From: Serinus canaria
Taxonomy: Eukaryota; Chordata; Aves; Passeriformes; Fringillidae
Assembly (NCBI RefSeq): GCF_022539315.1
Contig: NC_066343.1
Location: 37,738,649 to 37,802,648, forward strand
Direction: 5' to 3'
Length of the DNA stretch: 64,000 nucleotides
Part shown: piece after piece, positions 51,194 to 64,000 of the stretch
Position numbering within the stretch: position 1 is the first letter of the stretch
Layout of the letters: the number at the start of each line of letters is the position of its first letter
Made by a program: the position numbers and the translations under genes
The notes under the pieces: generated by a model
What the model was told of the DNA's origin: nothing
What the model saw: the letters and a program-made list of their open reading frames with translations, nothing else
The model's database searches: none

Positions 51194-51267
51194 TTTTTGT
51201 TTCGTTTTGTTTTTAAATTACTCACATAGCAATAGAGAAGAGAAACAAAACAAAACAAAACAAAACA
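51194..51267. repeat. Facing (TTTTG)n and (CAAAA)n tracts
   Basis: tttttgtttcgttttgtttt (from 51194) is followed about 30 bp later by aaacaaaacaaaacaaaaca (to 51267). The two are near-complementary and could fold into a stem of about 20 bp. Confidence 0.8.
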
Positions 51268-51479
51268 GTAATAACTTTTTTTTTTAAACCCTCTCCAGGA
51301 AACTGGGTTGTAAAACCACAAAATCTGGCAGGGTGTCAAATCAGGGGAGTACGTTACATATATTTATATAAAGCTGAGGTTTAAAAAGAAAAAAGGAAAA
51401 CGAACATACTTTGCTCAATTGAAACCCAGGATTTGTAGAGGGAGTGGATAGGAACAAAGACTTGTGCTACAAAATGGAG

Positions 51480-51592
51480 AAAGCGAACTGCAGCCGTGGA
51501 GAGGCCGTGTGTGTGCACACAAGGCCACCTGCCCCAGCGGCCAGCGGGAGCCAGGCGTGCCGGCGGCACCGTCCGTGCAGAATACACTTCTA
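51480..51592. other. Small CpG-rich spot
   Basis: About ten CpG in 110 bp (for example gcagccgtggagaggccgtg and gtgccggcggcaccgtccgt) within AT-rich, CpG-poor intron. Open frames cross it on both strands without recognisable similarity. It may be an unmethylated regulatory element or old exon-like sequence. Confidence 0.4.
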
Positions 51593-54500
51593 CTTGGTTC
51601 TCAAAAGCCAGCTCTAAACTCCTTCTGTGCCACTCTCCCGAGCTCTGTCTAAAGGCTCTCAGGGGTGTTGTTTCTTTAAGGGAGACAGACAAGCATCCCT
51701 GGAATCAGTACAATTAAATTTTTGTTGTTTGTGGTTGAAACAATTGAATTTGGTCGTAATTCAAAGCTGTAGTACAGAAAAATGCACAATTCAAGGCAGA
51801 ACATGATGCCGCCTAACACCTACGGAATGATTTTGTCAAACTATATTTTGCTGTTATTCATTTTCAACTACATTTTAAATTATAAACTTTAATAGAAAGA
51901 AAATAAAAAATACTAGGTGTCTACAAACAAAAGTAAAATTTTGGCAATTACTATGAAACGACCCCGTATTTCTGCTTCTTAAACAAAAACATTCAGTAGT
52001 TCACCAGTAACTTATATTTGAACAATGCTCAAAGGTGTGTTTACTGTATTGCAAAAGGCAGACAGAAGCACTCTTCACTGAAATGCATTTACTACTCAAT
52101 AAAAATAAGAAGAAAAATAATATTAGAAAAAAGGTCAACCATGGAGACTACATTCTCAAATCAAATCTCTGCATTTTTCCACATTAACTCTGATGCTAAT
52201 TTTCCAGCTATATTAGTTTACCCATACAATATAGTTTAATTATATAATGTGACACTTGAAAAAACACACTAGGTAAACATCACAGACACTTTAATTCAGC
52301 ATAAGATCTTGGCCATGGATTTAAAATTAGTTGCTGTTCCTAATACACTATTACTCCAGAAAAAATGTTACAGTGAATCTAATTATAAATCAAATTTCCC
52401 CAATTATACAAACCAACATATACATAGAAAAACTCCTATAAAATACAGATTTTATTACTCCTCAAATGGAGTAACAAGAGAAATTACTGTTCAGATATCT
52501 AAAAAGTACTTTTTTTTTTCCCACATTTGTAGCTTCATCCCAACTTGAAAACCAACTGTGTTTCACAGAGGAAACTAGCAGGAACCAACGTGATATGCTA
52601 ATATAATTTTGCACTACTTTTCTGACAGGTGTGCATACAATGCTATGCTGAAACTGGGAAAACTGTAAATCCATACAAACACTTTAAGAATAAGCAAAAT
52701 AAAATTTTAAACAAAATATATTGAACAGATACTTCCAAAAGCTGATGAATTCTGACAGAACAGAACTGTTCTGAACTGACTTCAGGCTAAAACTTCGGAA
52801 GAGGACATCAGAAAACCACCTTGTAACAACAAAGTTAGACAAAATGAAATAAAAACTAGGTGACAAGTTATTTGTGACAATATTTACATAAAAAATGTTT
52901 TTGTTGTGAACATTAAGAGTGACTTTATTTTTTGTTACACTCTGTGGACGACCTAAACAAGACTCGTTCACAGTTTTTAGAAATTAGGGGATCTGAGCTG
53001 TAACTGCCTTGTTTTGCACTAGATTAACACGTTAAGCATTTCAGACGTAACAAACTCGATTTTAGCAGCAGAACTTGTTGAGACAAAATTCCCACAGATT
53101 TCAGTGGAACTCATCTGCAAGGATTGCAGGGTGGAGCACACAATACCTTCTGAGTAATCACTTTAAAATACACACACTGTGATCATTAAAATTTATTTTG
53201 ACATTTTATATTCTTTGGTTAACTTTTAACTTTCAATGCATTGCTGAAACACGAAGACATTAAAAAGCATAACATAAAACCTAGTGCTGCAGGGAACAGA
53301 CTTGCTCAAATTTGGTAGAGGTTGAAGTCAACACATTACACACTCCCAAGCACCTTGTTCACAGATTTTATTATTGATGACATCTGCACACTGTGTCAAT
53401 TCTTATTTGGCAATACCAAGTATACTGGTATGGGTCAAACTAATTTTATATATAGGTAAAAAAGGTTTCAAAATAATATGTATGTGCAGAGCAACACAAA
53501 ATTATGTAACCTACATGCCAATAAAGAGATGAAATTCGGTAGTTATATTTTCCAACTGCAACACGAGAGGTTTTCAGAAATCAGCAGGAAGCTGCTATGG
53601 AATCTAAACCAAGAAAGCATGAAACCAGTGCATAAGAAACATGTATTATCAAAGCATTTTCTGACATATGTTTTATCACCGGAGATCTGCCAAAAAAACC
53701 TGTTCTAGTAAATTGACTTTAGATGTCTCTAAATGCTTTAGAGAAATTATTTGTGGCCATGAAGGTAAATAGACAAATGCTAAGCCTTGATTTCAGCAAC
53801 TGGAAACAGCAAGACTTGCATGAAGAAACTGTGAAAATAGGAACTTTGAAAGGCTTAAAAATTACATCTCAGCTCTCCCCAAAAAGTAATGTACTGTTAC
53901 AATAAGTTGTTGCTTGAGGAAAATTAGAGGTTTTAATTACACACACACTTTAGGCCAGTGCTGACGTATCTTCAATATTTTTGCTTGTACAGCTGTGGCA
54001 AAATTCATCTTCTCCACATTTTGTAGTATTCCTTAGTGGAATTAGGAGCAAATGCAGACAGACAGACAAGCCCCCTGTAAACTGTGTCAGTCTTGGCTTC
54101 TGAGTTAAAGGAAATATGTTCACAGTGTCTATTCTATGTACTTCCAGCTTTGTAAAAGATTTACCAAATGGGAGAGAGAGGCTTAACTATTTATGGCTTC
54201 TTTCTGAAGAAAGGCAACACCAAAACAAAAGCAACCATCAAAACAATAGCTAGGTGAAATTAGCTTATTTGCCTTGGTTCAGCCCCAACTGGAAAAGCCA
54301 TCCATAAGGCAAAGGCTGCCCTCACAACAATCAACTTCGAAAGACACAGGATTGAATGAGTGTGGAAATTGAATTACACCCTCCCTCCCTGTAGGTGGTC
54401 CTTATGGATGAATATACTGGATAGAAGTTGGCACCACTCCTGTCCATGATGCATCTGTTCCCTGGACACAATCCTTCAGGTTGCAGCTTTCTCAGTAAGA

Positions 54501-55843
54501 TGCTATTCAAGGAGATAAATACCATTTTTTTAAAAAAAATCCTCTCTTTGAAGCAGCAATTTAAGATTAACATCTATTTGCAACAGACATTTGCAATAGG
54601 AACTCTCATTGCAGGCTCCTACTAATCAGATTTGTGCATGACTGTTTCCACTCAGGAAGCTTAAATTAATTTAGCTGTTCCTGAACAGTGTTCCTACAGA
54701 AAGATGAAGTATCCAGTAGCTACAACTACAATTCCTAGCTCTACAGCCACATTTGCTACACAGTTAGGGTATGCTGAAAATTTGTTTGCCTTAGCTTAGG
54801 AATTACACAAGGAATTTTTACTATTACACTGTAACCCAATTACATTTAGATTTTAGACTTGTGTTGTTTGCCTAGAGACTGAAAAGTGGAAGAATTCAGA
54901 TTCTCATGTGTGCCAGATTACCATCTGTGAGAAAATATCTGGTGTGTTCCCCACATTGATGAGACTCGGCCATTAATGCAGCCCAGCACTGAGAAGTCTA
55001 ATCTGTTTTCCCGCTATTGCCTGCTTTCAAGTTCCACACTTAACAGCAGTCACAATAAATGTGCTAATAATTAATACATGATTATTGCTATTATGATTCT
55101 ATGAACTTGCAATCCAGGACTACTTTTAATTTTAAAAGTAATATTTGGTAATTCCTCTTGTGCATAGACTTCATTTTGTGGGTAACAACAGGCAGTACAG
55201 AAACTATGATCAAAAATGTCAAAACAGATAATCTGTGAAGCACAAACTGAAGTCTCACAGTGTTTTTCAGAGACTTTCAAAACAGTTTTTGAATAAAGGC
55301 TCTTCTTCCCTTCAGCTATTCCATAATTACATGGAGGACTCCTTTAAGACAACTAGAAAATCAGGACACATGACTCTGTTAAATTTCCTAATTCTAAGAC
55401 TTCCACTATTCCTTTCAAAATGAAAGGTAAATTCTGACATGCAATTTTAAACAATGATTAAGACAGTAAAAAATCGCTGATCGAGATATATCTTAATAGA
55501 TTAATAACTCAGCTCAGAGGGTCATGTCTGTTCCTTTTTGCATGCCACTTCTATTACACACTTCAGCACAGGTATCCCGAGATAACCCACAAACAAACAG
55601 TTTGCTAGCAGGATACAAAGAGATGCTTTGTTCTTATACAAAAACTCATGGCATGGCTAGTGCATTGTTAGCACTCTCTTTTCAAGAAAAAACAATGTTT
55701 CCATCACTTTGAGAAAAACAGCTATGGGGAAGGCCCAAGTACCCTCACCATAATCACCACTGTGAGTTGAATTGTTTGCTTTTTCTAGACATCAAAGTTC
55801 TCCTGGCCCGTGTTTACAATCACAAACTGCTAAGCAATGCCAC

Positions 55844-55890
55844 CACACACACACACACAGACACACACACACACACAGAGACACACACAC
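55844..55890. repeat. (CA)n microsatellite
   Basis: CA dinucleotide tract interrupted by two short CAG/GAG units, flanked by ctctcacatac. Confidence 0.95.
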
Positions 55891-56078
55891 TCTCACATAC
55901 TTACACAGACAAGCGCGCACTCCTGACCCCCACTCCCTGCTCTCATGTTCTTCACAGCTTTCTCTTCAAAACAAAAATTTAACACACAGCTCAGGAAATA
56001 CTGTAATATGAAGCTGGCTGCACTCCTAGAAATAAAGTTGCAGTAGAAACTGGCATCTCCCTGTAAATTACAGTTTAA

Positions 56079-56091
56079 CCCCCCCCCCCCC
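56079..56091. repeat. Poly(C) run of 13
   Basis: gtttaa followed by 13 C and aaaacaaca. Likely unstable in length, and a G-quadruplex/i-motif-like homopolymer. Confidence 0.95.
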
Positions 56092-57246
56092 AAAACAACA
56101 GGAAAAGATACTATTACCTAATGTCTGAAAATTCAGAGAATATACTCATTCATGGAAAATATTTCTTGCAAGTGGCAAGAACTAAAATTATTTCCTCTGC
56201 TTATTACACAGTAATCAAGATATCCAGGTATCTTTTTAACCTATGCCTTCCTGGAAGTAATGCATTTTTCCTTTTTTTTCGCATAGGTAATATTACTAAC
56301 AAAAACATGTTCAACAAGACAGAACTGGACACTGTTTTTACAGAGGCATGCTATAGCAGTTTCCAGTGTGATACCAAAGAGTTCCTGATTTCCAATTAAC
56401 ACAGCTAAGCAAATTTGTGCAACTAGGTAAAAATGTCGTATCCTGTATGAATTTAATTGTATTTTCAGAGAAATTTTATTTGTAAGCAAGAGATCCATGA
56501 TTTATTCACTGCAAATCTCAATGAGTCATTTAATCCCATGACAATCACATCATCTTTCAGATCATTCACGTGGCCATGACTGTAAATGCAGTGTTTGTGA
56601 CCAGACCAAAACACAGACACAATCAAAGGAGCTATAAAAGAATGGCCCCAACCAGGACAACTGTGCCTATAGACTACTGCTTCCATGGCTATGGCTTTCT
56701 CTTCATGTTAAATTGTGTCAGCCTTTGTAACACCTGAAGTTAACAGAAGTTTCCTCTCAGAAAAATAAACCACAATAATCCCAACATCTGCTCAAAGGAA
56801 ATTATTATGTTGCTTTATGTCACAGTAAAACTATTTTATTTCTAAGACAACAGGGAGCCACAGAAACCTTCTGCGCCATGGAAACATACAGTCAGATCCT
56901 TTTTTTGCACTGCATTACTCTGATGAAGTGAAGGAAGGGTTTCTGCCCTTGAGAGGCTGTTTACAGGAGAGCCGGCACAGCCGTGCACAACCTGCTCCCA
57001 AGGGATCTTCCTTCAAGAAGCATAATCTGGTACACAGTATTGACAGTTTGGGCAAAGCCTCAGTCCTAATTTAAAGTCTAAAACTAAATCTGGACCCTAG
57101 TGGAAATTAAAACCTCTCTGCTCTGGCTTGGCTTGATTTGACATTTTTGTGGCTTAACAAATCAGTAAGAAGTATTCATTAAGCCCATGAAGACACAAGT
57201 TTGCAGCAAATAGATAAATGCAAGTATAAGAAGCACAGACACTCTA

Positions 57247-57340
57247 TCTAGTTGAAGATGTCCCTTCCATGGCAGAAGGGTGTACTAGATGATATTTAAA
57301 GGTCTCCTCCAACCCAAACCATTTGGTGATTCCATGATTT
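57247..57340 (+). mobile_element. CR1 LINE 3'-end fragment
   Basis: Plus-strand end: tctagttgaagatgtccctt, then gtgtactagatgatatttaa, aggtctcctccaacccaaac and catttggtgattccatga. 5'-truncated to about 95 bp. Confidence 0.92.
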
Positions 57341-57886
57341 TTCAAAGTACTATGAATCTTAATTAGCATTGTGTTTTAACTCCAACTTTGGTACTCTAGC
57401 CCAATGTCTACCGCATTCTAGCTCCCTTTTGTTGCAGCAGCATATTCAGCAGAAATAGAAAGCACAATTGCAGTTAGGCCATATTAACTTGCTGAAATTA
57501 GGCTCAAAAGCATCTCTTTTTGGATGACTTAAATTTTTGCACGAGTCAGCAGCCACATAGATAGGTATTAATTTAGCAACCAAATCACTCCAGAATATGT
57601 GAAACTAAGTGCCTGTTTTCTGTTAGCGCAGGCTCAGCTGGCCTTCCTGTTATTTTTTAGCTGTATATGTGAGCTATGATGGCATAGAACACAAAATTAG
57701 AGCAGGTTCTTTAGACGCAGCCATTCCTCTCTACAGTCCTTTCAAGCCACCACTGAACATGGATATGTTGAACATGGATATGTTCACATGAACATGAATA
57801 TGACTCTGTATTACCTCTGCACAAGGATAACCAAACAAAAGCTACATTTAGAAATTCATTCAAATAACAGATTAATATAAAGTTAA

Positions 57887-58150
57887 GAGATTGGAATGGA
57901 CCTTAAAGAACATCTAGTACTCAAGGCCTTGTGCCATGGGCAGAGAGAACCAGGGTTGCTCAGAGCTCTATCCAGCCTGGCCTTAAACACTGCCAGGGCT
58001 GGGATACCCACATCCTTCCTGGGCAACCTGTTCCAGTGTCTCATCACCCTCACAGCAAAGAATTTCTTCCTACTATCTAACTCGATTTCCCCCTCTTTCA
58101 ATTTGTAATCATTACTCCTTGTAATAATTTGTAATCTTATAATTTTACAT
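57887..58150 (-). mobile_element. CR1 LINE end with readable ORF2 C-terminus
   Basis: Minus-strand CR1 of about 260 bp. Nucleotide hallmarks are gagattggaatggaccttaa, agggttgctcagagctctat, aacctgttccagtgtctcat and cagcaaagaatttcttccta. Its reverse strand still reads as the CR1 ORF2 C-terminus: KLKEGEIELDSRKKFFAVRV, then MRHWNRLPRKDVGIPALAVF and KARLDRALSNPGSL. The frame runs about 60 codons without a stop. No reverse-transcriptase domain remains, so it is inactive. Confidence 0.93.
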
Positions 58151-61100
58151 CTCTCAAACACAAATCATTCATGCTACATTACACAACTATGCCGTCAGAA
58201 CACCCCAGATTTAGTAAACAGGATTATTTAAGGGATTGTATATTCTTTGATACATCCAGATATGATCAACAGTAGTCAAAAGTGCAGAAATGTTACTTTC
58301 TACATGGGTTTTAGGCTGAGCGAAAAACCACAAACCTGGAAAAAGTATAACCATAGTGTTCTCTGATTTTACTATACAATGAGAATATTCTGTGCAGTAT
58401 TACTTACTTCTAATGAAATATATATGATATTGAAACCAGTAATACTTGTTTCTGTCTCAGAAATAGAAGTCTGCTCCTCAGCTCAACAGTCTCATAATGA
58501 TTGAGAAAAACTCTTTCAGGAATGTCCAGACCTCAGAGTCTGAAGAGGCTGCAACCTTTATATTTTATGTGATGATAATACTGCAAGACTTAAAAAAATT
58601 AGTTTAAAAACTGCAAGCAAATCAAGAGCTAAAGAAGTTATTTTAAAATAATATTCAATAATGTAATGCTCTTCCATGACTTATTTCCAAGTTGACTTCT
58701 GACCTCGTCATGGTGCTCAAAGACTTAGGGAGAAGCTTAAAGAAAAGACAGAAACAAAGAGATTTCATTCAAGTCCTCTGAAGTCAAATTTACCTCTCCT
58801 CTTCTTTTTGTTAAACAAACTCTGGCTGCAAACTAGAAACATAATTTTTAATACCTCTTGAAAGTAGCCAGAAATAAATTTAGCTTCAGGTTTATGTGGT
58901 AGGAAAAGGGGAAAAGAAATACTGTGAGCTAAGACTGCCAATAAAACCTTTAAGCTATGGAAACTTAATAATTCTGACTAAATTCAGTTTGGCCATTCAG
59001 TAGCTAATAGCAACTACTATTTGTTTGAATCAGCAGTAAAAAAGCAGGGGTCTGGCCCATTGCAACTGCCACTTTCACAAAAAATATTTAAGAGGTTACT
59101 TATATTTTCAAACTGAGCAGTGAAAAAGAACAATAACATTCACTTGATGCTGCAAATGGGGCATTTCATGATGGGGCAACATGAGGCCAGCACAAATGCA
59201 GTTGCACCTCTCACTTATGTTGCCATCTCTCAGTGCCAGCCACACAACCAGTGTGGATCATCAAGCTCTTGAAGTTCTGAGTGGGCACAAGGAACTCCAC
59301 TACAGCATCTACTATAAATGCTGTCTTCTTGCCTTCCTGAAATAGCCATAGGACATGGTGGAGCTTGTGTCTCCTGCAACTGCTGGGTCCATGTGAAAAT
59401 GAGATTCTTCTAACGTGAGTGAAATGCAGCAGCATTTTCATTTTGATTTATATGTAAACGATTAAGAGTTTAGGGAAAACGCAAATGAATTTCACATCTT
59501 CTCAAAGTAGTATTTTGAAAGTTGATAAACACAGCCCCTTCCTCTTCATTTCTAGAATAAAATTACTGTATCCAAAGTTGTCATACTCAACTATCTAGGA
59601 AAGTTGAAGGCTGCTCCTGACAACTTTACAGCAAAAGACTGCTTAGACATGATGACTTAAGTAAGACAGCACCAGAACCAGCAAGATCTAAATTCATACT
59701 AATTTCAGATTTTGAAAATAGAAAAAGATGCATGCACAAAGCAAACCATACTCTCCTCTCCTCCCACTCCAAAGGGACACAGCAACAAAACCAACAAGAA
59801 ACAAGTTTGTTTTAGTCAACTATGGTGCATAATCCAAGCACCATTTTTAATTAAAACCCATCAAGTTTTGATACATAATGCAGTCAAGTGTCCATAAAAC
59901 TCATACAACAAAGCACACTCAAGAACACTAGGAAACAGTAATTTCTAGTGTCAACCTGGAATCTACTAACCACTGCAGATGCAAAAGGCTCTGCTGTCAA
60001 CTCTCTTGGGCCACCACTCTTTCCATGGGGTAAAATTTCAGGTGCAACATCCCGTGCATCATCAAAATCAAACCCCTTTTCTCAAAAGCAGAAAATAATT
60101 TTATAGAAGTTCTACTTATTTGTCGCTGCCTTACCAATGGGATAGTCACAGTTTAATATTTCAGAGTGTCAGTTGAAGACAGCAGAGAACAAGTTAGGCT
60201 TCTGTCCTCAGATTCTAGCATGACCATATTCAGAAGAAAAAAAAATTAATCCCTCCCTTACAAAGAAAGAGTCCAAGAGATTGGGAAAACCATAGTGTTT
60301 TCTGTAAGCCCAAGCAACACTGAAAAAAAAGACCACTTTTTTTTTTTTTTGGTGTTGTTATAGTTGGTTGGAGGTTTTTTGTTTTTGACAGAGTGCAAGA
60401 AGACCAAAACCAAACTGAGGGGAATCCTACATTTGTAGCAGGAAGAGCTCTAAAGTATGGAATTAAATGGAAGTTATTTTTCAAAGTCATTGCTGATACT
60501 AGCATCATGGGCATAAAATTGCATTTTGTATCAGTAACATAGAAAGGAACAAAGAAATATTTTAGTAATGGATCTTCATGCTTTGACATCAAAACAGAGC
60601 TGGAACTATAAAACACGGCTTAACAGTTAAGCTCTGGACAGGACTGTTTTCCAGTGCTTAAATTCAACAGATTGGCATTCAAAGGACATTTTCCACACTC
60701 TCTTTTACAGATATTCTCTATACAAAAAGAGGTTTGAAATAGTACATAATAGCCAAACCATAAGAAGTTACACAAGGGGAAAGAAAAAGCCATAGAATAA
60801 GGCGGGTAATATTGTGCTGTTCAGCCTGTGGGGCAAAGACACAAGCCATTAAAACACAGTAGCTATCTAACATGAACAACTAAACCATAAAAAAAATAGC
60901 CATTTTTAAAAATTCTAGGACCACACTTGCAAAGTGATCAGTAACAAAACTACAAAAATTTTTTCCTTTACCTTCACAGAACACCATCACATGAAAAAAG
61001 GTCGTGGATCATTCATCTACAACTAAGATGCATTTCCATCTGTGTCACAGAGGATCTATTATATTTTATCATGGCAGAAAGAATACACCTAAAAAGAGTA

Positions 61101-64000
61101 AATTAAAATACCCAGTTGAACATCCTTTGATCAGACTGAACTCACTGCTTCAGCATGGATCCTATGACCAAAGTCATCAATGCAAAAAGTGCACTACTAC
61201 AGCTAGTTAAACAGCTGCTTGGTTTGCAAAAAAGAAAAAAAGATCTCAAAGCAAGAAAATATTGCTGTCTTGGTACATTTTCTGTTAAGAGGGCAAAGTC
61301 CTTCTCCCAGAATTTAGCTTGGATGTAGTGTTTCCTTCTGGCTTTGCCTTAAAGAAACCAGCTAAGAACACAAATAGGAACAATGGTGATGTATACAATG
61401 CTGCTGCCATTAGCACTCACCTAAGCACAGAGGAAACTGAATCTACTGAATATTCTGCCTCGAGATGCTGAGGTTGCTTTGTACACCTCTCAGAACACAC
61501 CCCAATGGTGCAGGCAGGTCCAGATCCTGGACACTGCTCCTGTGAACTCCACTGCTTCACTTCAGTTCAGGCATTCACTGAGGCCACAGGAAAGCAGTCA
61601 TCCTCTCTTCATCCTGTCCTAGGCCACCAGAATTTAAGTATGATTTTTTTCTGAGTTTTCCCACTCATTTTAATTTCCCTACCCACCCACCCTAGTGAGC
61701 TCTGTCTAAAATCAAAGTCCCAAACCAAAGTATTCAGCAGAAGTTTTGACATTTTCCCCAGAGCTTTCTGCTCTGAGCCTTACTATTCAAAATATATGCT
61801 AACTATTCTTGAGCACAGTAGCACCATACTTTGAGGGGCCTTCTAAATCCCTCCCACAGTACAAATTACATGCAGTTTTATTTGTGTCCCAACTTGCAGG
61901 ATGGACATGAGCTGACACAGATTTCTCATGTGCCACACCAATGCCATTTTGCTATGCACCAGTCAAATTTTACCACAGAGATCACTTGTTGATTACAGTT
62001 GAAGAGATTCTGAAGTTTTTTCTGCTGAAGACCAAAGTGCCTGACATCTTGCAACTAGATGATGAAGTTTTAGTAGACAACTGAAACACTGCTTTAGGGT
62101 AAAACAAAGAGTTGTTTTTGTCTTAATGCAAGAATCAAGAACAAATTGAAATATAAATTATTTCTGTTTACTTTTAGGCAATTTAAAAAAAAAATTATTC
62201 TTCGTTACCAAAGTACAATTCATCTTATCTAATGGTGCACACACAGCATATTTGATTACTGCCAACTACTAGACTATGAGAGAAACAAGCTGGGATAAGT
62301 TTCCACCTTCATTTTAAATTGGTCTGTAAGGCAGTCTGAAAAAAATACTTCTGTCTAGTTAATAGTATTATGCACATGCACTCCGTGATATGGGAGAGGA
62401 CAAACAGCATCTTTTGAAGCTGGCTTATTCCAGCTTTGTAGACTGCAAGCATGACTACTAAAACTGGACGATCTGAATGGAGTTCATCACTAACTTGGTC
62501 TAAATGAATATAGATGGCACAGTCAGTGTAAGTTAACTTTGAGGAAAACAAAAGATAAAACCAGTCTTTTTCAGAATATTAAAAGAACAGCCTGCACACC
62601 TCTGATATGACTTTCCTTCAGACTTTTATTCAGAAATAAAAACTAAGAAATATATACTGGCAAATTTTGTATTCTTCTCAATTCCCTGACAAGATATTTC
62701 AACAGTTAGCCCTAGAGCTTAATTAATCTAAAAACCTCATCAGAATGTATTTACCACCTTTGCATTTGTCCTATCATACAGCTTTGCCTGATCACATTAC
62801 GTTACCCTATTTGAAAGTGTGAAAAAGCAAGATACATCAGGAAGTCTTGTTCATGCCACACTGCAGTGAAACAAGAGCACCAAGTGGCTAACGCCACAAC
62901 AAATACAACTGTATGTCCCCCTTATAGAGCAGGGCATGCAGTAACTGCAGTGCAATTCAAACCATGATTTTAACACTAAGAATTTTGAATGATCCCTAAT
63001 AGTCCTCTTTGAAACAAGTTCTCTATTTTTATGCTCATCTGAGTCATTCCTAAAAAAGTACTACAGAGTGCAAAAGAGAATGGACAGATCTTCAAGGCTG
63101 GAAGATAAAACCAGTTAATGTGTGGCCAACCAGCCCAATCAGGCGCAGAGGTCTACAGATCATACACTGGAAATGGAGTGTGGAGCACACTGTTTATGTT
63201 GAGTCATTTGTAGAAAACCTAAGGGGAGTTAGTTTGCCCAAAGGCATTGAGTTCATCGGCATCAAAAGGATAAACTGACTTGCACATCCTGTTTCCTGCT
63301 TATGAGTTGCACCCAGCATCCTACTTGTCCCTTTGAGACTACTGTCTGAGAATGATACAACATCACAAGAAAGAGCTTTATTCCATTACAATGAAACATC
63401 ATGCAGCTAGACTGTATTGTTCCCAGAAGCATAAAAATCTATGAAGCCCATGTTTCCCCTCAGTGTGGTCGATTGTCAACTCTGGAGTTTTAGTCAGAAA
63501 CTTCTAGAATCTTTTTACAGAGAGAGATCCCCTGTGTGAAACAAATCACAAGCTGTATTTCAATGTAACGATGGACTGACTCTCCTTTCTCTGTCTGGCT
63601 GTGTTTACTGGCTGTCTTTGACATCTGCCTTTTTCCCACACCTGATTAAAGCAAGCAAGGTTACAAGAGAAAACATATGGGGGTGAACACATACACATTG
63701 AAATTAGATTTATGTGAGCATATGTTATAGGAAACAAGACTAAAATAATCTTGATTCTTTCAGGAGGTGAAAGACAGCATCCAAAAAATCTCTGAGGAGC
63801 AGCTATTAATACCACAATATCACAAGCCCTGCCCCTGCAGTTACCAAAGGAATTTCCTGGAAGCTGATCAGCTTTCTTCCTCTTCTCTGAAATCAGATGG
63901 GAATGTCCTTGAAGCAAATATATAGCATTGTAGGAAATTATAACTAAGGAAAAGAGTAAAGGATAAGAAAGAATGACTTATAGTTTACATAAAAGCCTTA

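Larger units (their letters stand above)
35242..64000 (-). other. AOPEP upstream intronic sequence to the right edge
   Basis: No confident coding exon of AOPEP was found here. The stretch holds CR1 fragments (37.4, 40.3, 57.3 and 57.9 kb), simple repeats, two small CpG-rich spots (37.62-37.70 and 51.48-51.59 kb), and exon-like open segments at 36278-36521, 43403-43572 and 44446-44610 that I cannot assign. The next AOPEP exon should encode a basic stretch leading into LLPDQ; the only candidate (45994-46060) is weak. Confidence 0.6.

Noticed and set aside
51381..51692. 103-codon minus-strand frame
   Set aside because: It crosses the CpG-rich spot, where open frames occur on both strands; no similarity recognised.
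60125..60185. Minus-strand CATTG|gtaagg donor
   Set aside because: Every upstream frame is closed by stops before an acceptor.
60967..61020. Minus-strand gtgaag|gtaaag donor as a possible AOPEP exon
   Set aside because: All frames hit a stop within a few codons upstream and no acceptor lies between.
61424..61530. Minus-strand sequence ending CTTAG|gtgagtg as a possible AOPEP exon
   Set aside because: The donor is strong, but the open frame does not resemble aminopeptidase O and no clear acceptor bounds it.
1..64000. CRISPR arrays, operons, tRNA or rRNA genes
   Set aside because: None were seen; the sequence is eukaryotic and no tRNA cloverleaf or rRNA stretch was recognised by eye.

Overview
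This is vertebrate nuclear DNA, almost certainly from a bird. It is AT-rich and intron-dominated, has no bacterial-type gene order, and carries the usual avian repeats: several CR1 LINE copies, most cut down to their 3' ends, and a solo LTR of a type common in bird genomes. Two things anchor it. One is the 3' end of AOPEP (aminopeptidase O) on the minus strand, read from three exons with consensus splice sites that join in phase into 114 C-terminal residues and a stop codon. The other is the conserved microRNA cluster mir-23b / mir-27b / mir-24-1, also on the minus strand, just downstream of the AOPEP stop. AOPEP lies next to FANCC and PTCH1 in vertebrates, a block that is Z-linked in birds, so a Z-chromosome origin is a reasonable inference.

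Layout from low to high coordinate. 1-12.4 kb: region downstream of AOPEP, with a solo LTR (4622-5201), a large plus-strand CR1 with reverse-transcriptase remnants (8.6-10.0 kb) and one unassigned exon-like 61-bp piece (8033-8093). 12.46-13.38 kb: the microRNA hairpins, in minus-strand order 23b, 27b, 24. 12.0-14.86 kb: probable AOPEP 3' UTR or read-through primary microRNA transcript, with three possible poly(A) signals placed before, inside and after the cluster. 14857-14997, 17625-17711 and 35125-35241: the last three AOPEP coding exons. 35.2-64 kb: upstream AOPEP intron sequence with scattered CR1 pieces, simple repeats and some exon-like open segments on the minus strand that I cannot assign. 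The catalytic HEXXH part of AOPEP is not in the window.

The genes are linked by transcription: AOPEP and the microRNAs share a strand, so a transcript reading past the AOPEP stop would contain all three hairpins. FANCC, the convergent neighbour in other vertebrates, would be expected beyond the left edge on the plus strand; I saw none of its coding sequence. I found no protein-coding system of a new type. The best leads are the poly(A)/microRNA arrangement and the unassigned exon-like segments.
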